A DNA stretch of 64,000 nucleotides, from contig JAILWY010000027.1 of NCBI GenBank assembly GCA_022113835.1, positions 12,774,501 through 12,838,500 of the forward strand, given 5' to 3'. This DNA comes from Atopsyche davidsoni. Lineage: Eukaryota > Arthropoda > Insecta > Trichoptera > Hydrobiosidae. The position numbers and the translations under genes are program-made. Shown one piece after another: positions 35,590 through 48,430 of this stretch (the first letter of the stretch is position 1; every line of letters starts with the position of its first letter). Below the pieces are notes generated by a model, which did not search any database, was not told the origin of the DNA, and worked only from the letters and a program-made list of their open reading frames with translations.

Positions 35590-38217
35590 AAGAAAGAAAA
35601 AATTGGATATTACCAATCGCACAATATCATTCTCATTACATTCAATGATATAGGATATGATGTATAGTGAACATTTATTTTTGGTAATGTTACTAAGTTA
35701 ACGATAAATTGACATCGGTTTATTGCGTGCGATGAACGTTTCCTGCCGAAGTTTAGCAGAGGTAGTCAGCATTAAGGAGTGATGTGCGCAGACTTCCGGC
35801 GTCATCAAATTTAAATTTCTCCCATAAATGTGCCAAAGATAGACTAATGATCCGGGTCGTTATCCACTGAAATAGCTCATATCACAAGAGCCGTTATTTT
35901 CAAGGATAAATTATCCCACAAACTTTACAAAATTAAATACGGCTAAATTTATACATTTATTTTTATCACAAAAGTTTTGGATAGCATATTTAATTCAATT
36001 GGAATTAAAAATTAGCAAATCATCGTATATTAAGGTGATATTATTTTTTTGGATATGCCGTGTATAATTTCTCACTCATAATTTAAGAGTTAACCGTTTA
36101 ATCGATATAAATTTAGACCATGTGTTTCTATCTTGTTGTAGAATAATTATTTTGAATGTACAAGATGTTGATTTATACTAAGGAAATCAATAAAGTTCAC
36201 TATATATATATATATATATATATATGAGAAAAATATGTGTTGTCTAGTGTTTAATGAACCTAATACAAAATTTTCGACATGGTAGTCCTCACAAAAGCCC
36301 TGGAAAAATGAACGCTGTTAAAGAGAACGAATGTGTCCTTTAACACTTCAAACGTGAAATCGTATGTCACATATAGAAGTTGGCTACGTTTTAAGAACAC
36401 GAAACAATGCAAATATAATTTGCACAAGGATATCAGAACTAATAATTTAATAAAATTGCTAGACAGGCTGTGCTTGGTGAGTTATCTGACCCGCATGAGA
36501 AATTGAAAGTCGATTATCTTGGTGACGTCGAGAGAGGGTAAGTAAATGAAGAATGCCGTGCTTTGGGGAAGAATCCGGGGATGGCAGAACTGAACGGATG
36601 CCGATTACAAACAAAGCTATTACCTGAGCAATAAACCTTTATTCTCCATTGCGATGCTGACACGGCTTGTTGGCTCGGCTCGTGTACAAACAGCTAATAA
36701 CATTGGGCAGAGCGCCGTCTGCGGTAACCGCGTTAGCGATCCGACTCTCCTTGAAAGGGTTTACCTTAATCCTAAATATAATACAATGCCTTTGATATAA
36801 AACAAAAACACTTCATTAACCTAATCATCCCACCAGACAACAATCAAATTCAACCCCTTTTACTTGAACTGAACAAAGAGGGGTGTTTATCTCCACCCAC
36901 CATGCATGCAGTTTGGTAAATAAGATTTAATATGCGTTGGTAAAAGCATTGCATGCGTCCATATCATATGAATAATGTGGTGTGTATAAAATTAACTCGC
37001 TCTCGTAGTATATTTAAATATATTTAGTTGCACGAAAAAAAACTACTCAATGAAAATTTTTACATTACGTTAAGACTTTTTTGTAACAGGATTCGTCAAA
37101 TTTCGTTTGACCTGAAACACAACAAATATTCTGAAGTAATATTTTCAGCTAAAAGAGACAGTGATAAGTTAGTTTTCTTTCCCAATTTTAAAAAAAATAT
37201 TATTTACAATTTACCCGAGGAAGGCTCGAACAATGTTTATAGACATTCGGTATAAGTACACAGAGAAAAGAGAGGGGTGATACAGAGTAGCCGACGCTCC
37301 AGCCGCCCACACTGTATGGATAAATTGACGGTTAAAATGTAAATATATGGGCAAAATATAAAAGGTCAGAAGGGCGGCACTTTGTATTCCAGCCCTCTCC
37401 GCCCTTGACCCTGGCCACTTATCGCACAGGCCCGACAAATGTACCCCCGGCCTAAATAAACGAGATAAACTCACATCGCTTTAGTTCCCCGTCTATAAAT
37501 AATTCAGTTATTCTAAGTTTTCGTAAAAATAATCTCACGTGCAATATGAAACTTTTTTATATACCAAAGCTTCACGTATAAAAAAAGATATATAAACTTT
37601 TTGTATAAGACGGCCAGCCACCGCTTTCCACGATGTTATATTGTCTATACACAAACGTCTAATATATATGGTAAAATAAACTAAGTCGGGAACAAACAAA
37701 CGGCAAGGGAATACGCGTTTGATTCGTCTATTCGAGTCTTCGTTCCTGGAAGTCAGTAACATCAACAATTTTTTGTCCATTTACTTCCAAACTTTTTACT
37801 GAAAAAAAAAAAAGAAACTAGAAACACTAAGTGTAACAAGCGCTCGGAGGGACTGCGGCTAATGCTTTCCAAACATTGAGCAAACAAAGAATTATAAAAA
37901 ACCCATTCAATCGATTCTACCCTAAATCCCCAAAACTCAGAAATAAACTTGTAATTCTATATTCGTGTCAAAGCTGATGACTGTTATTAAATGTTAATCG
38001 ATGTCTACATAATTACCCATTCTATGTCCATAACAAAACCATCCCACCCCCAATTCTCACTTCTGAAAATAGCCCGGTCCGGCATTCACATTTTGGTCAA
38101 ATTGATGGCAATTATAAATTATTAATGTTTCATTACACCTCAAATCAAACATGTACGGCCGGCCGTAAAAACACTGATATGTGAGTGTGTGTGTTTGAAT
38201 AAATATATATAAATATA

Positions 38218-38220
<3 letters not shown>
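35590..38220. other. non-coding DNA with a (TA)12 tract
   Basis: Contains (TA)12 at 36201-36225 and GC-balanced pockets at 36470-36740 and 37265-37470 that could be regulatory. No exon or element was recognised. Confidence 0.4.

Positions 38221-38281
<61 letters not shown>
38221..38281. repeat. (AT)30 microsatellite
   Basis: Uninterrupted AT dinucleotides for about 60 bases, preceded by gtgtgtgtgt and interrupted aaatatat sequence. Confidence 0.95.
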
Positions 38282-38283
<2 letters not shown>

Positions 38284-38397
38284 CAGTGGGGTGGTCAGAA
38301 CGCCAGTAAGCTTTTGCTTGGAAACGCGAAGTATTGAAGAACTACGCAATAAATAATTTTATTTCAGGAACAACATGGTTTTAATTAAAGCCTATAG

Positions 38398-38611
38398 CAG
38401 AGGTGCCAAACTCAATTTTGGAGAGGGCCTTATATTAAATTTAGAATGTGTAGGCGGGCCAGATTCAAATAAAAAAAAATGAGGAATCAAGTGAAGTCTA
38501 AAAGCTCTAAAAAACATGATTCTTCTTTTCGTGACACATTGCGATCGCGGGCCGTATTGATACTTCCCGAGGGCCGGATGCTGCCCGCAGGCCGTATCTT
38601 TGATACGACTG
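38398..38611. mobile_element. 214-bp hAT-type MITE with 8-bp target duplication
   Basis: The element begins cagaggtgccaaactc and ends with gtatctttgatacgactg. The outer bases are inverted (CAGnnGTnnCAAA). It is flanked on both sides by an exact 8-base duplication gcctatag (38390-38397 and 38612-38619), the length typical of hAT transposons. The interior has cgggcc-type words common in such MITEs and no coding capacity. Confidence 0.85.
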
Positions 38612-38737
38612 GCCTATAGGATTAACAAAAGTTTTCAGCAAATAACAATCCCAGAGTAATCCTGAATGTGGTTTGTTTGAGCCTGCCCGGCGCCAGCTCT
38701 GCGCCTCGAGTGGGCCGGCAGCCCCGGAGTGCGTGCG

Positions 38738-39622
38738 GCGGGGCGGGGCGGGGCGTCGGGGCGGCGGGGCGGGGCGGGGCAGCAAGGCGGCGGGGCGGCG
38801 GGGCGGGGCGGGGCAGCAAGGCGGCGGGGCGGCGGGGCGGGGCGGGGCAGCAAGGCGGCGGGGCGGCGGGGCGGGGCGGGGCAGCAAGGCGGCGGGGCGG
38901 CGGGGCGGGGCGGGGCAGCAAGGCGGCGGGGCGGCGGGGCGGGGCGGGGCAGCAAGGCGGCGGGGCGGCGGGGCGGGGCGGGGCAGCAAGGCGGCGGGGC
39001 GGCGGGGCGGGGCGGGGCAGCAAGGCGGCGGGGCGGCGGGGCGGGGCGGGGCAGCAAGGCGGCGGGGCGGCGGGGCGGGGCGGGGCAGCAAGGCGGCGGG
39101 GCGGCGGGGCGGGGCGGGGCAGCAAGGCGGCGGGGCGGCGGGGCGGGGCGGGGCAGCAAGGCGGCGGGGCGGCGGGGCGGGGCGGGGCAGCAAGGCGGCG
39201 GGGCGGCGGGGCGGGGCGGGGCAGCAAGGCGGCGGGGCGGCGGGGCGGGGCGGGGCAGCAAGGCGGCGGGGCGGCGGGGCGGGGCGGGGCAGCAAGGCGG
39301 CGGGGCGGCGGGGCGGGGCGGGGCAGCAAGGCGGCGGGGCGGCGGGGGCGGGGCGGGGGCAGCAAGGCGGCGGGGCGGCGGGGCGGGGCGGGGCAGCAAG
39401 GCGGCGGGGCGGCGGGGCGGGGCGGGGCAGCAAGGCGGCGGGGCGGCGGGGCGGGGCGGGGCAGCAAGGCGGCGGGGCGGCGGGGCGGGGCGGGGCAGCA
39501 AGGCGGCGGGGCGGCGGGGCGGGGCGGGGCAGCAAGGCGGCGGGGCGGCGGGGCGGGGCGGGGCAGCAAGGCGGCGGGGCGGCGGGGCGGGGCGGGGCAG
39601 CAGGGCGGCGGGGCGGCGGGGC
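38738..39622. repeat. 34-bp G-rich minisatellite, about 25 copies
   Basis: The unit is agcaaggcggcggggcggcg followed by gggcggggcggggc. The word agcaa recurs every 34 bases from 38781 to 39599 (24 periods). One unit near 39336-39360 has two extra G and the last has agcag. Because 34 is not divisible by 3, each strand reads as a 34-residue repeat in all three frames, which explains the long proline/alanine/arginine or glycine-rich frames. These are not genes. The G strand has dense GGGG runs and many CpG. Confidence 0.97.
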
Positions 39623-39797
39623 TGCGCTGGCCACCCTCATCCCCGCCGCCTCGCCTCCCAGCTCGCCCGACCGCCTATTCGCTAAATCTCTGTGACATCC
39701 TCCAGAATACAGGAAACGCTCCCGAGGGATTACACAGTCGCTGCCCAAAGGCGACTCGTCAACTTATTTAAGATTAATACATTCATACACGGACATA
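39623..39797. other. GC-rich flank of the minisatellite
   Basis: Non-repetitive GC-rich sequence (ctggccaccctcatccccgc and following) between the array and the next family A copy. No exon signal that I can support. Confidence 0.4.
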
Positions 39798-40137
39798 CTC
39801 TTCCCTATTCTGTTGCTTGTGCATGGCTGCCATTCTATACCCTGAGCGTGTGTAAAGGATCTGTATTGGAGTAGTGGACATGGAATGATTGTGGAGAGAC
39901 GTGCTCTGGAAGTACCTTGTCGAGGTGGGGGAGCTTCTGCTATTGTTTCTGTAGCCTTCAGCAGAAGGAGTATCAGATCTAAACGCCAGAGCTTTGTAAG
40001 GAAACGATTATATAATAATGCTATTGGGCAGCAGCAATACGCAGACTGCGGTGTAGAAGGACCCGGGGACCCACTACACTATTTTCCCCTTAGAAAATCA
40101 TGAACACTGGTTCAGCATGAGTATCTCAGCGAAATGG
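39798..40137 (+). repeat. family A repeat, copy 5
   Basis: Starts ctcttccctattctgttgc and carries gagtagtggacatgg, gtgctctggaagtacc, ggagtatcagatctaaacg, gcagcagcaatacgcag and cactacactattttcccct. Its open frame (39885-40103) reads QSFVRKRLYNNAIGQQQYAD, matching copy 4, before the frame changes. The 3' end is shortened at gagtatctcagcgaaatgg. Confidence 0.85.
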
Positions 40138-43100
40138 AAGACACCGACTGTTTAGCGACAAATCATATTTTAAATTTTCCAGAAAAATATTAGGTTAGAT
40201 TTTGTAACGGTTTAATAAATTTTAACAAAACATAATGCCTATTAACAAACCGTTGTAAAGCAAACCATCTAAAAGTTTTTTTTTTAAATATGTAATAAGA
40301 TAGTAAATAAGTAATATTTCAGTAGTATGCAATAATTTTTACATATAACATTACTCCCACCTTTCATATGACGTTTTTTTATTCCATCAATAAAATAAAA
40401 ACCAATAACGACTTCATAAATAATTCAAATAGACTCCACAAATAAAGTATTCCCAAGGAAACAAAAGCTCCAATGTTATTCTGAAACTTGTTTGCTTAGC
40501 TTTTAAAAACTGTATAAAACAGTTTGAAATAGTAAAAACTTCAATTGAATATCTAAATCAACTTCCTTATCATGAAAATAACATGTTTTTTTTTTTTCTA
40601 AAAAGTATATATTTTTTTCAATACATTGTTTTTTGTTTTCCCAAAAATTTTGTATATAAATAGCATTATCTACAAGCATTCATCTACATTTACCAATGAA
40701 CTATAAAACTTGCATGAAACTATCTTTAACTGAGTAACTAATGCACCTTTTCCAGTTTTACATCATGAAATAAACCAAAAAAAACAGATAACAGCAAGCA
40801 ATTCAATGGTAACGCAGAAATAACATTAGTGGAGTAATTATGTCATATTTATTTAAACAATGCTTTTATAGATATATGTACATCCTCAATACAATATTTT
40901 CTGTGACAATTCAGACATTCAATAAAATTATAAACGCGTTCCGATAAAACTATGAATAATTTGCCATTCAGTTAAATGCCTTTTAAATTCAATGAAATGA
41001 GTTCACTTACAACACACAAGCCTACATTATTCACAGCGCGTGTCAATATCTTAACGTCGCGTTTTATTGATCATGCAGGTACAATTTTCTTTCCGTCAGT
41101 CATGGGGTAAAACAACGTTGTTAAGTATTCAAACGTAATGGCCGATTATTTTGTCATTCGAGTTATCGCTACAAGCGTAATACGTATCATTATAGACGTC
41201 AATCATCATTGCCTACATCCAAGGCCGTATCAATAAATCTTTGATCTTTTATTAATAGTTATCATCCTTACGTGTAGTTATTGCATAATCAATGGGTGCA
41301 GTAGGCAAACATATACTGACTTGACTACACGATTCAGGTACACCATACATATTTTATTGTAACGAATTAAATAGTTTTGTAAAAACATAACTATCATTAT
41401 AACTTTCATTTGGAGAGAGGGCTAACAATAAAGTTTTCAAGGCGGTTCTTGGGAAATTTACTTTGTGCCCTCGTTTTGATGTTTATTCTGGGATATTTAT
41501 TGCTAGTTTATATTGTGGAGCAGTAAATAAAATATAAAATACCCACACAATGTAAACTGCGGCGGTTTATCCCGCAACATGTTGTGCCGCCGACATAATA
41601 AGATTTTATCGTCCTTCGATTCATGGACGGAGCGGCCAGTGTTTACAAGACGAGTGAACTGTTGAACATCGTGGTTTAAAAATCAAAATATTTGTATAAT
41701 AGACAGGACGTTGCGAAACTTTTATTCCAAGTATCATTGCAAAAATATATTTTTCTTCTCAATAATAAACAGTCGTGAAGACTATTGCAAAAAAGACACA
41801 AATAATGTACAAAGCGGTAGCTACAAAAAAATAATAAACAGACCTGCTTGTAATGAAAACTTTTTAGTTGATATACTGAAGTAAAAATATATATTATCAA
41901 TATTCGATAATAGGTTATTTTGTTAAGTAAATCAATTATGTAAACAATACTTATAGGTAGAACCCTGGTGCTACACCACGTCAAACTACATAAAACCAAA
42001 CCATAACCGACAAGGAACAATAGTGTTATATTTCTACTAAAAGGCTTTTAGTGTAATACCTAGTTTTCATATTAGTTATTGTCTATCTAACGCCTGTCTG
42101 TAGGCAATATTCCGTTCACAAACCTTGTCAAATTAACACGACCTGTGCTAAAAAAATATGTGCAGAATAAGCACTTTGAGTAGTGGGATTGATTTATTTG
42201 GAAACGTTGCAATCATCCACCCCTAATTGCATTGTGCAACCCCTTTGATGTTGACCAAAGCAGTTTAAACACAAATAAAATGGAAACGAACAAAGAGTAT
42301 CATACGTGGCAGATAATGCAAATGTTTGTAGTTTTAGCCTTAGATAATAAAATACAACTTTGTTCATTGTATTCAAGACTTTCTAAAGTTCTTTTATGTA
42401 TAATTGAGATTAAAAAAAACCTAAAATAAAAAAGCGATAAAATAGTTAGTTTTTAAAAAATGCATAATAGAAATATTGTCTATTACAAAATAGCGGTTTA
42501 AATTTTATAATTATGATATAGAAACAAACCTATTATTAAGTTAGTATTTTATACATTTAACGAAATTTTTAACAAGAATACGGTAACATTCAGGCTGAAA
42601 ATAATAATTATGATATTCGCGACAGTCACTAAAATTCCGTTACGTTAAGGTTTTTTTTAGGAATTCAGTACTGTTTAAATCGACCGTAAACCCACCGTGA
42701 AGCCGCAATTCCTGCAAAGCTCTTGCGGCATCATGTCTCCTCCCCCATGACTGATATATTTGGGCGCGATGGTCCGGGCGAATGCGGAGAGCGGGTAAGG
42801 AGAATGAGGGTGATAAAGGGGAGGGTGAAGAGGGAGGGAAGAGCTGAATAATAAATCCCCGGAGGTGAGGCGGGCATCCTTTTCGTTTGAGGAAATAAAT
42901 ATTTCACTGCAGACAGGCGCGGGGCGACCTGCTTTGGCTGCGGTACTGAACGCCGGCGAGGGTGAAGGTAAATGCAAAACAAAGCCTTGATTTTTATTTT
43001 TAAAAATAGAGGAAAGATAAAAGCTTAACTCGATCCAAAAAATATATTTTTGAATAGTAATAAAACTGAAATGTTGGGTATAAAAAAATAATTTGTGTAT

Positions 43101-46100
43101 TATCTTAAACCAGTAATATTGCTTTATAAACTGTTCGTAAAGTTAATGATGTTGACTAATTTAAAAAAGACATGAAATTCCAAAAAAAAAATTGCTTTAT
43201 TTGAATTAAAAATAGCTTTTCATAAAAACTCCAAAGGCACTTACAATGAATGGAGAAATATTATTTAAAAAAAAAAAACAAAGCGTCACCGAGCTCGAGG
43301 GTTGGAGGCGGAAGCGGCCGGGGGCTGAGACTCGAAGAGTTGAAAATATTTTCGCAAAGCAGATACAACAGACCGGCTGCCAGCAATCGCGTTTATTTGG
43401 GATAATTATATCCCAGCAGAGATATAAAACCCGTTGTGCCCCCGGAAGATGAGCGAAAAGCCTGCGGTTCATCTGTTTGGGTTTATGGAGCAACCGATGT
43501 CCCTGCACGACACGCAAGTCATGTGTAGACGTCTGAAGAATGAAGCAATTTACGCACCTAATGAACTTCTTAAATACACATAGTATTTTTTTATAATGTG
43601 TAATAAAATAACAAATTACAAACGTACAAAAATTATGAGCAAATTTTTCTCGTATTTGTTTTTTGGAAGTTCAATGAGAATTGAACTGTTTTGTTTACTC
43701 TTGTATAAAGTATACGAAAATGACCAAAGTCGGCTAATAGAAAATGTACTTATAGCTTATTATTGGAATAGATAAGATGGAGTATTATTTTACGTATTCT
43801 AAGCAAAACAAATTAAAAGCTAACATGAGTTCTTACTTAAACTACTATCAAAATATATGAAAATCAGAGTTAAGAAGTTGACTCATACTGATGCTTACTA
43901 CTTTTTTTTCTAGAACGTTAGAGTCGATATTTTTTAAGTCATTCGTGTTATTTGATACTTAACTTCAAAAGAAAACAGTACACGAATAATATATGGTTGT
44001 GGCCAAAAACGTGTACATGTTTTGTAAATCTCGCTTGTTTTATTTATCGTCCAATTACCGTTGACGACCGTCTAATAATTTATGAATGTTGAAATATATA
44101 TTTTTTAATTTATTTTAATATACCATTCCTTGCTTTGATTATAACATAAAATAAATGCTTTTAGTATACTTTAGAATGCCTCATGTTATAAAGACTTTCC
44201 TACATAAGTATGGAATAAAATAATATTAAACAAAAAATGTGCACCAAACGTTCATGCGTGAATTGAAGTTATTTTAAGATTTATAAATTTTATTGATGAG
44301 TATGAAATGTTGAAAATGAACTTATTTGATTTCACTTACAGTAGGAGAATAATTGGTTAATTTTTTGTGCCTCGGTGTAGATCTATTCACTTACCTGTAA
44401 AGATAAAAAACACGAACTTTATTTAAGTATATTTTTTTATAACAATGATGGAAGTGTTGCCGAGGGATATATAAATAATATTATAACATATATATTTTTT
44501 AACCTATAACGACTATAGTTCGACAATTTCACTGTAGTTTATTTAAACACTTTTAACATAATATTTAATACTCATTTTACAAATAAAATTAACTTTATAT
44601 CATTCAAATTGGTAAAGTTTTATTAGTTCTTATTCATTTTAAAACATGTAAATTATTGAATGAACTCTTCATAAATTATAAAAAACGACTGAATAATAAC
44701 AACGTTCACCTTGTTTAATCTCAAAACTTTCTATATTAAATAATAATGTTTGGTTATGGCAACTTGTTGATTAAAGATATTCAAAAAATCATGTCAAGTT
44801 TTTACAATTTTCAAAAATCATAACTGTCTACATAAATTGTGATTTTACGTAATTGCCAATATAAAATATATTTTTCAAAAACTATAGCTGTAAATTTTCA
44901 AAAATATATTCATTCACCTTTCTGCAGAGAGACGCAGGCGAATTTAATATCCGCTAAGAAATGAAGCCCGCCACAGGACTATACAAGTTGAAACTTATTT
45001 TCTACTTTAATCGAATTTATTTCCGGCGTCTATGCCTTTTCAGTTGATAAGCCATCCGGAAGTGTCACGAACCGGAGGTTCAGCCTTTTAAATCAAACCC
45101 TAATGCTTTGTAGCCAGGAAACTTCTGTGAAATGGCTCCAAGAAATCATCCCGACTCAAGAATTGAAAGATATTTTTAGTAATGGAAAAGATAATGAGTC
45201 ATTACGATTTAAAGCTTCAATTAATACTTTTTTTAAAGAGTACTTAAAAATAATTTAAAATGTAAAAAAAATCATTGTAAGACCTTGAGTATAAATTTTA
45301 TTTTTCATACACAGCTCAGTTAAAATATGGCTTCAGAATTAATTACATAGCTATTCGTATATTTATTCAATCTGATTACCAGCTCAAAAAATTAACAGGA
45401 CTGAGGCTTAAGCCTTCATTTGTTATGTGAAGCCTCGCTTTATCATCAATTACCCATTGACATTTCAATTTCAAAACGATTAAGGGTTATGTGATCTTTT
45501 TATAAAATATCCCAATGACCTCTACTACTCGTACATTCGAAACTTATCTATATTACATTTGTAACATAAAATTTTAATACATTACTGAAAAACGACAGGT
45601 GTTTGCAAAAAGCAAACATCGAAGTACATTCCCTGGTTTTGTTGAATTTACAAAAGTATATAAGAAAACATTCCAAACTATAATAATTAAGTATTGATAA
45701 GTCTTTCTAGAGGATTTATAATTAATATTATTGAGATTTGCTTTCAGAGGTCGTGTAATGTCGAAACCCTGCGTGGCATTAAGCGCCTGAAAGCCGCAAA
45801 ACTCGCGCCGCTCCTTCGGTCAACAAACACGGCCGTCCTACCCAGGAAATGTCAGGTATTAATAAGTACAATCAATATTTGACTGCAGTCTATTACCTGG
45901 TGCTATACGTGTCATTAAATATATTTACTACACTAAGTGTAGCTTTTTCATAATTTTAACTCAACTCGCGAGATATTGAAACTCAGACTGTTGGAACATT
46001 TATCAAATAGACACTTCACTTTATTAGATCATGCTTACTATTTGTATGCAGTTAATGTAAGTATGAGCTACTTTTGAGTTGATGCCAGTTTTTTCTACGG

Positions 46101-47318
46101 AATTCACGTTTTGTGTTTAGAAAAATTACAGAAAACTTGTTTCAGACAAGTTTTTACTTAAAGGGTTCTCTATCTGAACGTGGGGACAATGAAAATTATT
46201 CGATGAAATCAAACATATTATCTTTATAAAATAACACACATTCTGGAGATTCTAGTCAAAGTTGTATGTGATCGATTTTAAATCTCTTTCTTACTTACAT
46301 AATAATACAGGTTGATTTTGCGGCCATAGAAGTAAATAAACCCCCATTCAAATAAGCATAAACAGGATTTCCTTTACTCGAGCAAACAAAAAAAACATAA
46401 TTAGAAATTTTAATAAATAATCTCTGTATTTAAATTAAAACTTTTCTCTTGAACAAATATTTGTTATTTACAATGAGAGAATGAGATAAATAATACAATA
46501 CAAATTTTAATTTATCTCCTTCGTGTTGATACTGTCAGGATTGTATTGTAACAAAATAAACTTTAATCATACATTTTTAATGAAATTCCTCGGGCCTCTG
46601 TAGCCAGTCCGGTATTTTGAGAATTTGATATCAGCAACAGAGAAAACAGTCCAAGTAGTACATTGCGACAAATCTAAGGAAACCATTTTTCTCTCTGACA
46701 AGGATCGGGAACAATAAGCCTTTCTCGAGATTCGTATCTGCTTTTCGTTGATTCTCTTAGTGAAAGATATTTTACAAGAACTCTAATTCGAAAACAGTGT
46801 TTTTTTTTTTGCTTTTTCCGTTTCAGTTAATGTGCTGTGTTTAATTAAGATAAAGTATTAATTCAGAAGCAAAAAACCTAAAAACATCAACAGTAAAATT
46901 AAGAAGTAGTGGCGTGGAGCATTTGCGGTTCATGGTGATACACGAATTCAACAACCTGGAAAAAAAAAATATTATTCCCATTTTGTTGTTGCAAAATTAA
47001 TTAACCCCTCAATGGTATAAAAATAATTTTCTGGCTATTTTGCTGCTTCACACTGAATTAATAAAAGCTATTTCAAAAACAAATCATTATAAAAAAATAT
47101 TTTAACACATTAACATATTATTCCAGAAATAAAATTATGAAGACGTTAAAATGCAAATCATTACAATTTTAATCAAAAAATCTTAAAATTATTATTTTTC
47201 AAATATAATTCATATTCAAGAAAAAACTTTTCCAACAATATCCTAAGGGAAGAGTATTTAAATTTTCATTCTCTGAAAACCCGTTTTTCACGACGCTCAC
47301 TCGTTTAATTTTGGAAAT
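40138..47318. other. long AT-rich non-coding DNA
   Basis: About 7 kb without a recognised gene or repeat family. GC-balanced pockets occur at 42700-42970 and 43280-43470 (possible regulatory DNA) and 45748-45853 (weak exon candidate). Confidence 0.4.
45748..45853 (+). other. weak exon candidate
   Basis: A GC-richer 106-base stretch is preceded by a plausible acceptor (gatttgctttcag) and followed by a plausible donor (gtcag|gtatta). One frame is open and reads RSCNVETLRGIKRLKAAKLA, with no similarity that I recognise. It could be a non-coding or chance exon. It lies on the opposite strand from the PAQR4-like exon. Confidence 0.15.
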
Positions 47319-47773
<455 letters not shown>

Positions 47774-47859
47774 TTCCCCAAATTAACGCAAGATTTGAAT
47801 TTGTCGCCATTTCTGCAGTATATGAACAATATCTGTAAGTTGTATTAAAGCGTTTCCAT

Positions 47860-48430
47860 ACAGTGAAAATGGCATTATCTTATCTATTTAAACATTGCGC
47901 TTTTGTAAATTTATTTGTATACCATATATAGAAAATAGATTTTTTATAGAATATTAGAAAAATTAAATTATATTTGCCTATTTTTTATTATTTAATTATA
48001 GTTATTTTTCAAGGTCGAATAAAGTCTTGAAAATGTTAAAAAAATTGATGAAGTGACGACATTTCAAAACCAAAGTTTTTTTTTTTTTTATAATTTTTAA
48101 ACTATTTTTTTACCATAGGCTTATATGTAATCAATTAATTTCAATTGAAAATAGGACACCTAAATGCTTAGGTTTCTAGATCCGATAGTCATAATTATCT
48201 CTAAATTCCTAAACTTCAATCGGGAAAATACATATTTATCATATTAAAAGTAAGTTTATAAGAAACAAAAAAATTATCTGTCGAAGAAGGAATGTACCTA
48301 AATTTTGGCATTAAATTTTTTTTTGCTGGTGCAGTAGACTTTTCGCAAAATATTTTCTAAAATTATCAACAAAACTCGAAAATGGACCCATTAGAGGGTT
48401 CAGCACACTTTAAGTTAGTTACCGTGATGA
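47860..48430 (-). mobile_element. family D, inverted diverged copy
   Basis: Read on the minus strand it follows the element at 1832-2420 in order: tcgagtttt, ctgcacca, tacattccttcttc, acttttaatatgataaatat, ccgattgaagtttaggaatt, tttcaattgaaatt, aaaaactttggttttgaaa and taattaaataataaaaaa. Identity looks like roughly two thirds. The terminal repeats and TTAA duplication are not clear, so the ends are approximate. Confidence 0.7.

Noticed and set aside
38507..39771. Open frames of 288-413 codons on both strands
   Set aside because: They run through the 34-bp minisatellite, which is open in many frames at once; the translation is a 34-residue repeat with no domain.
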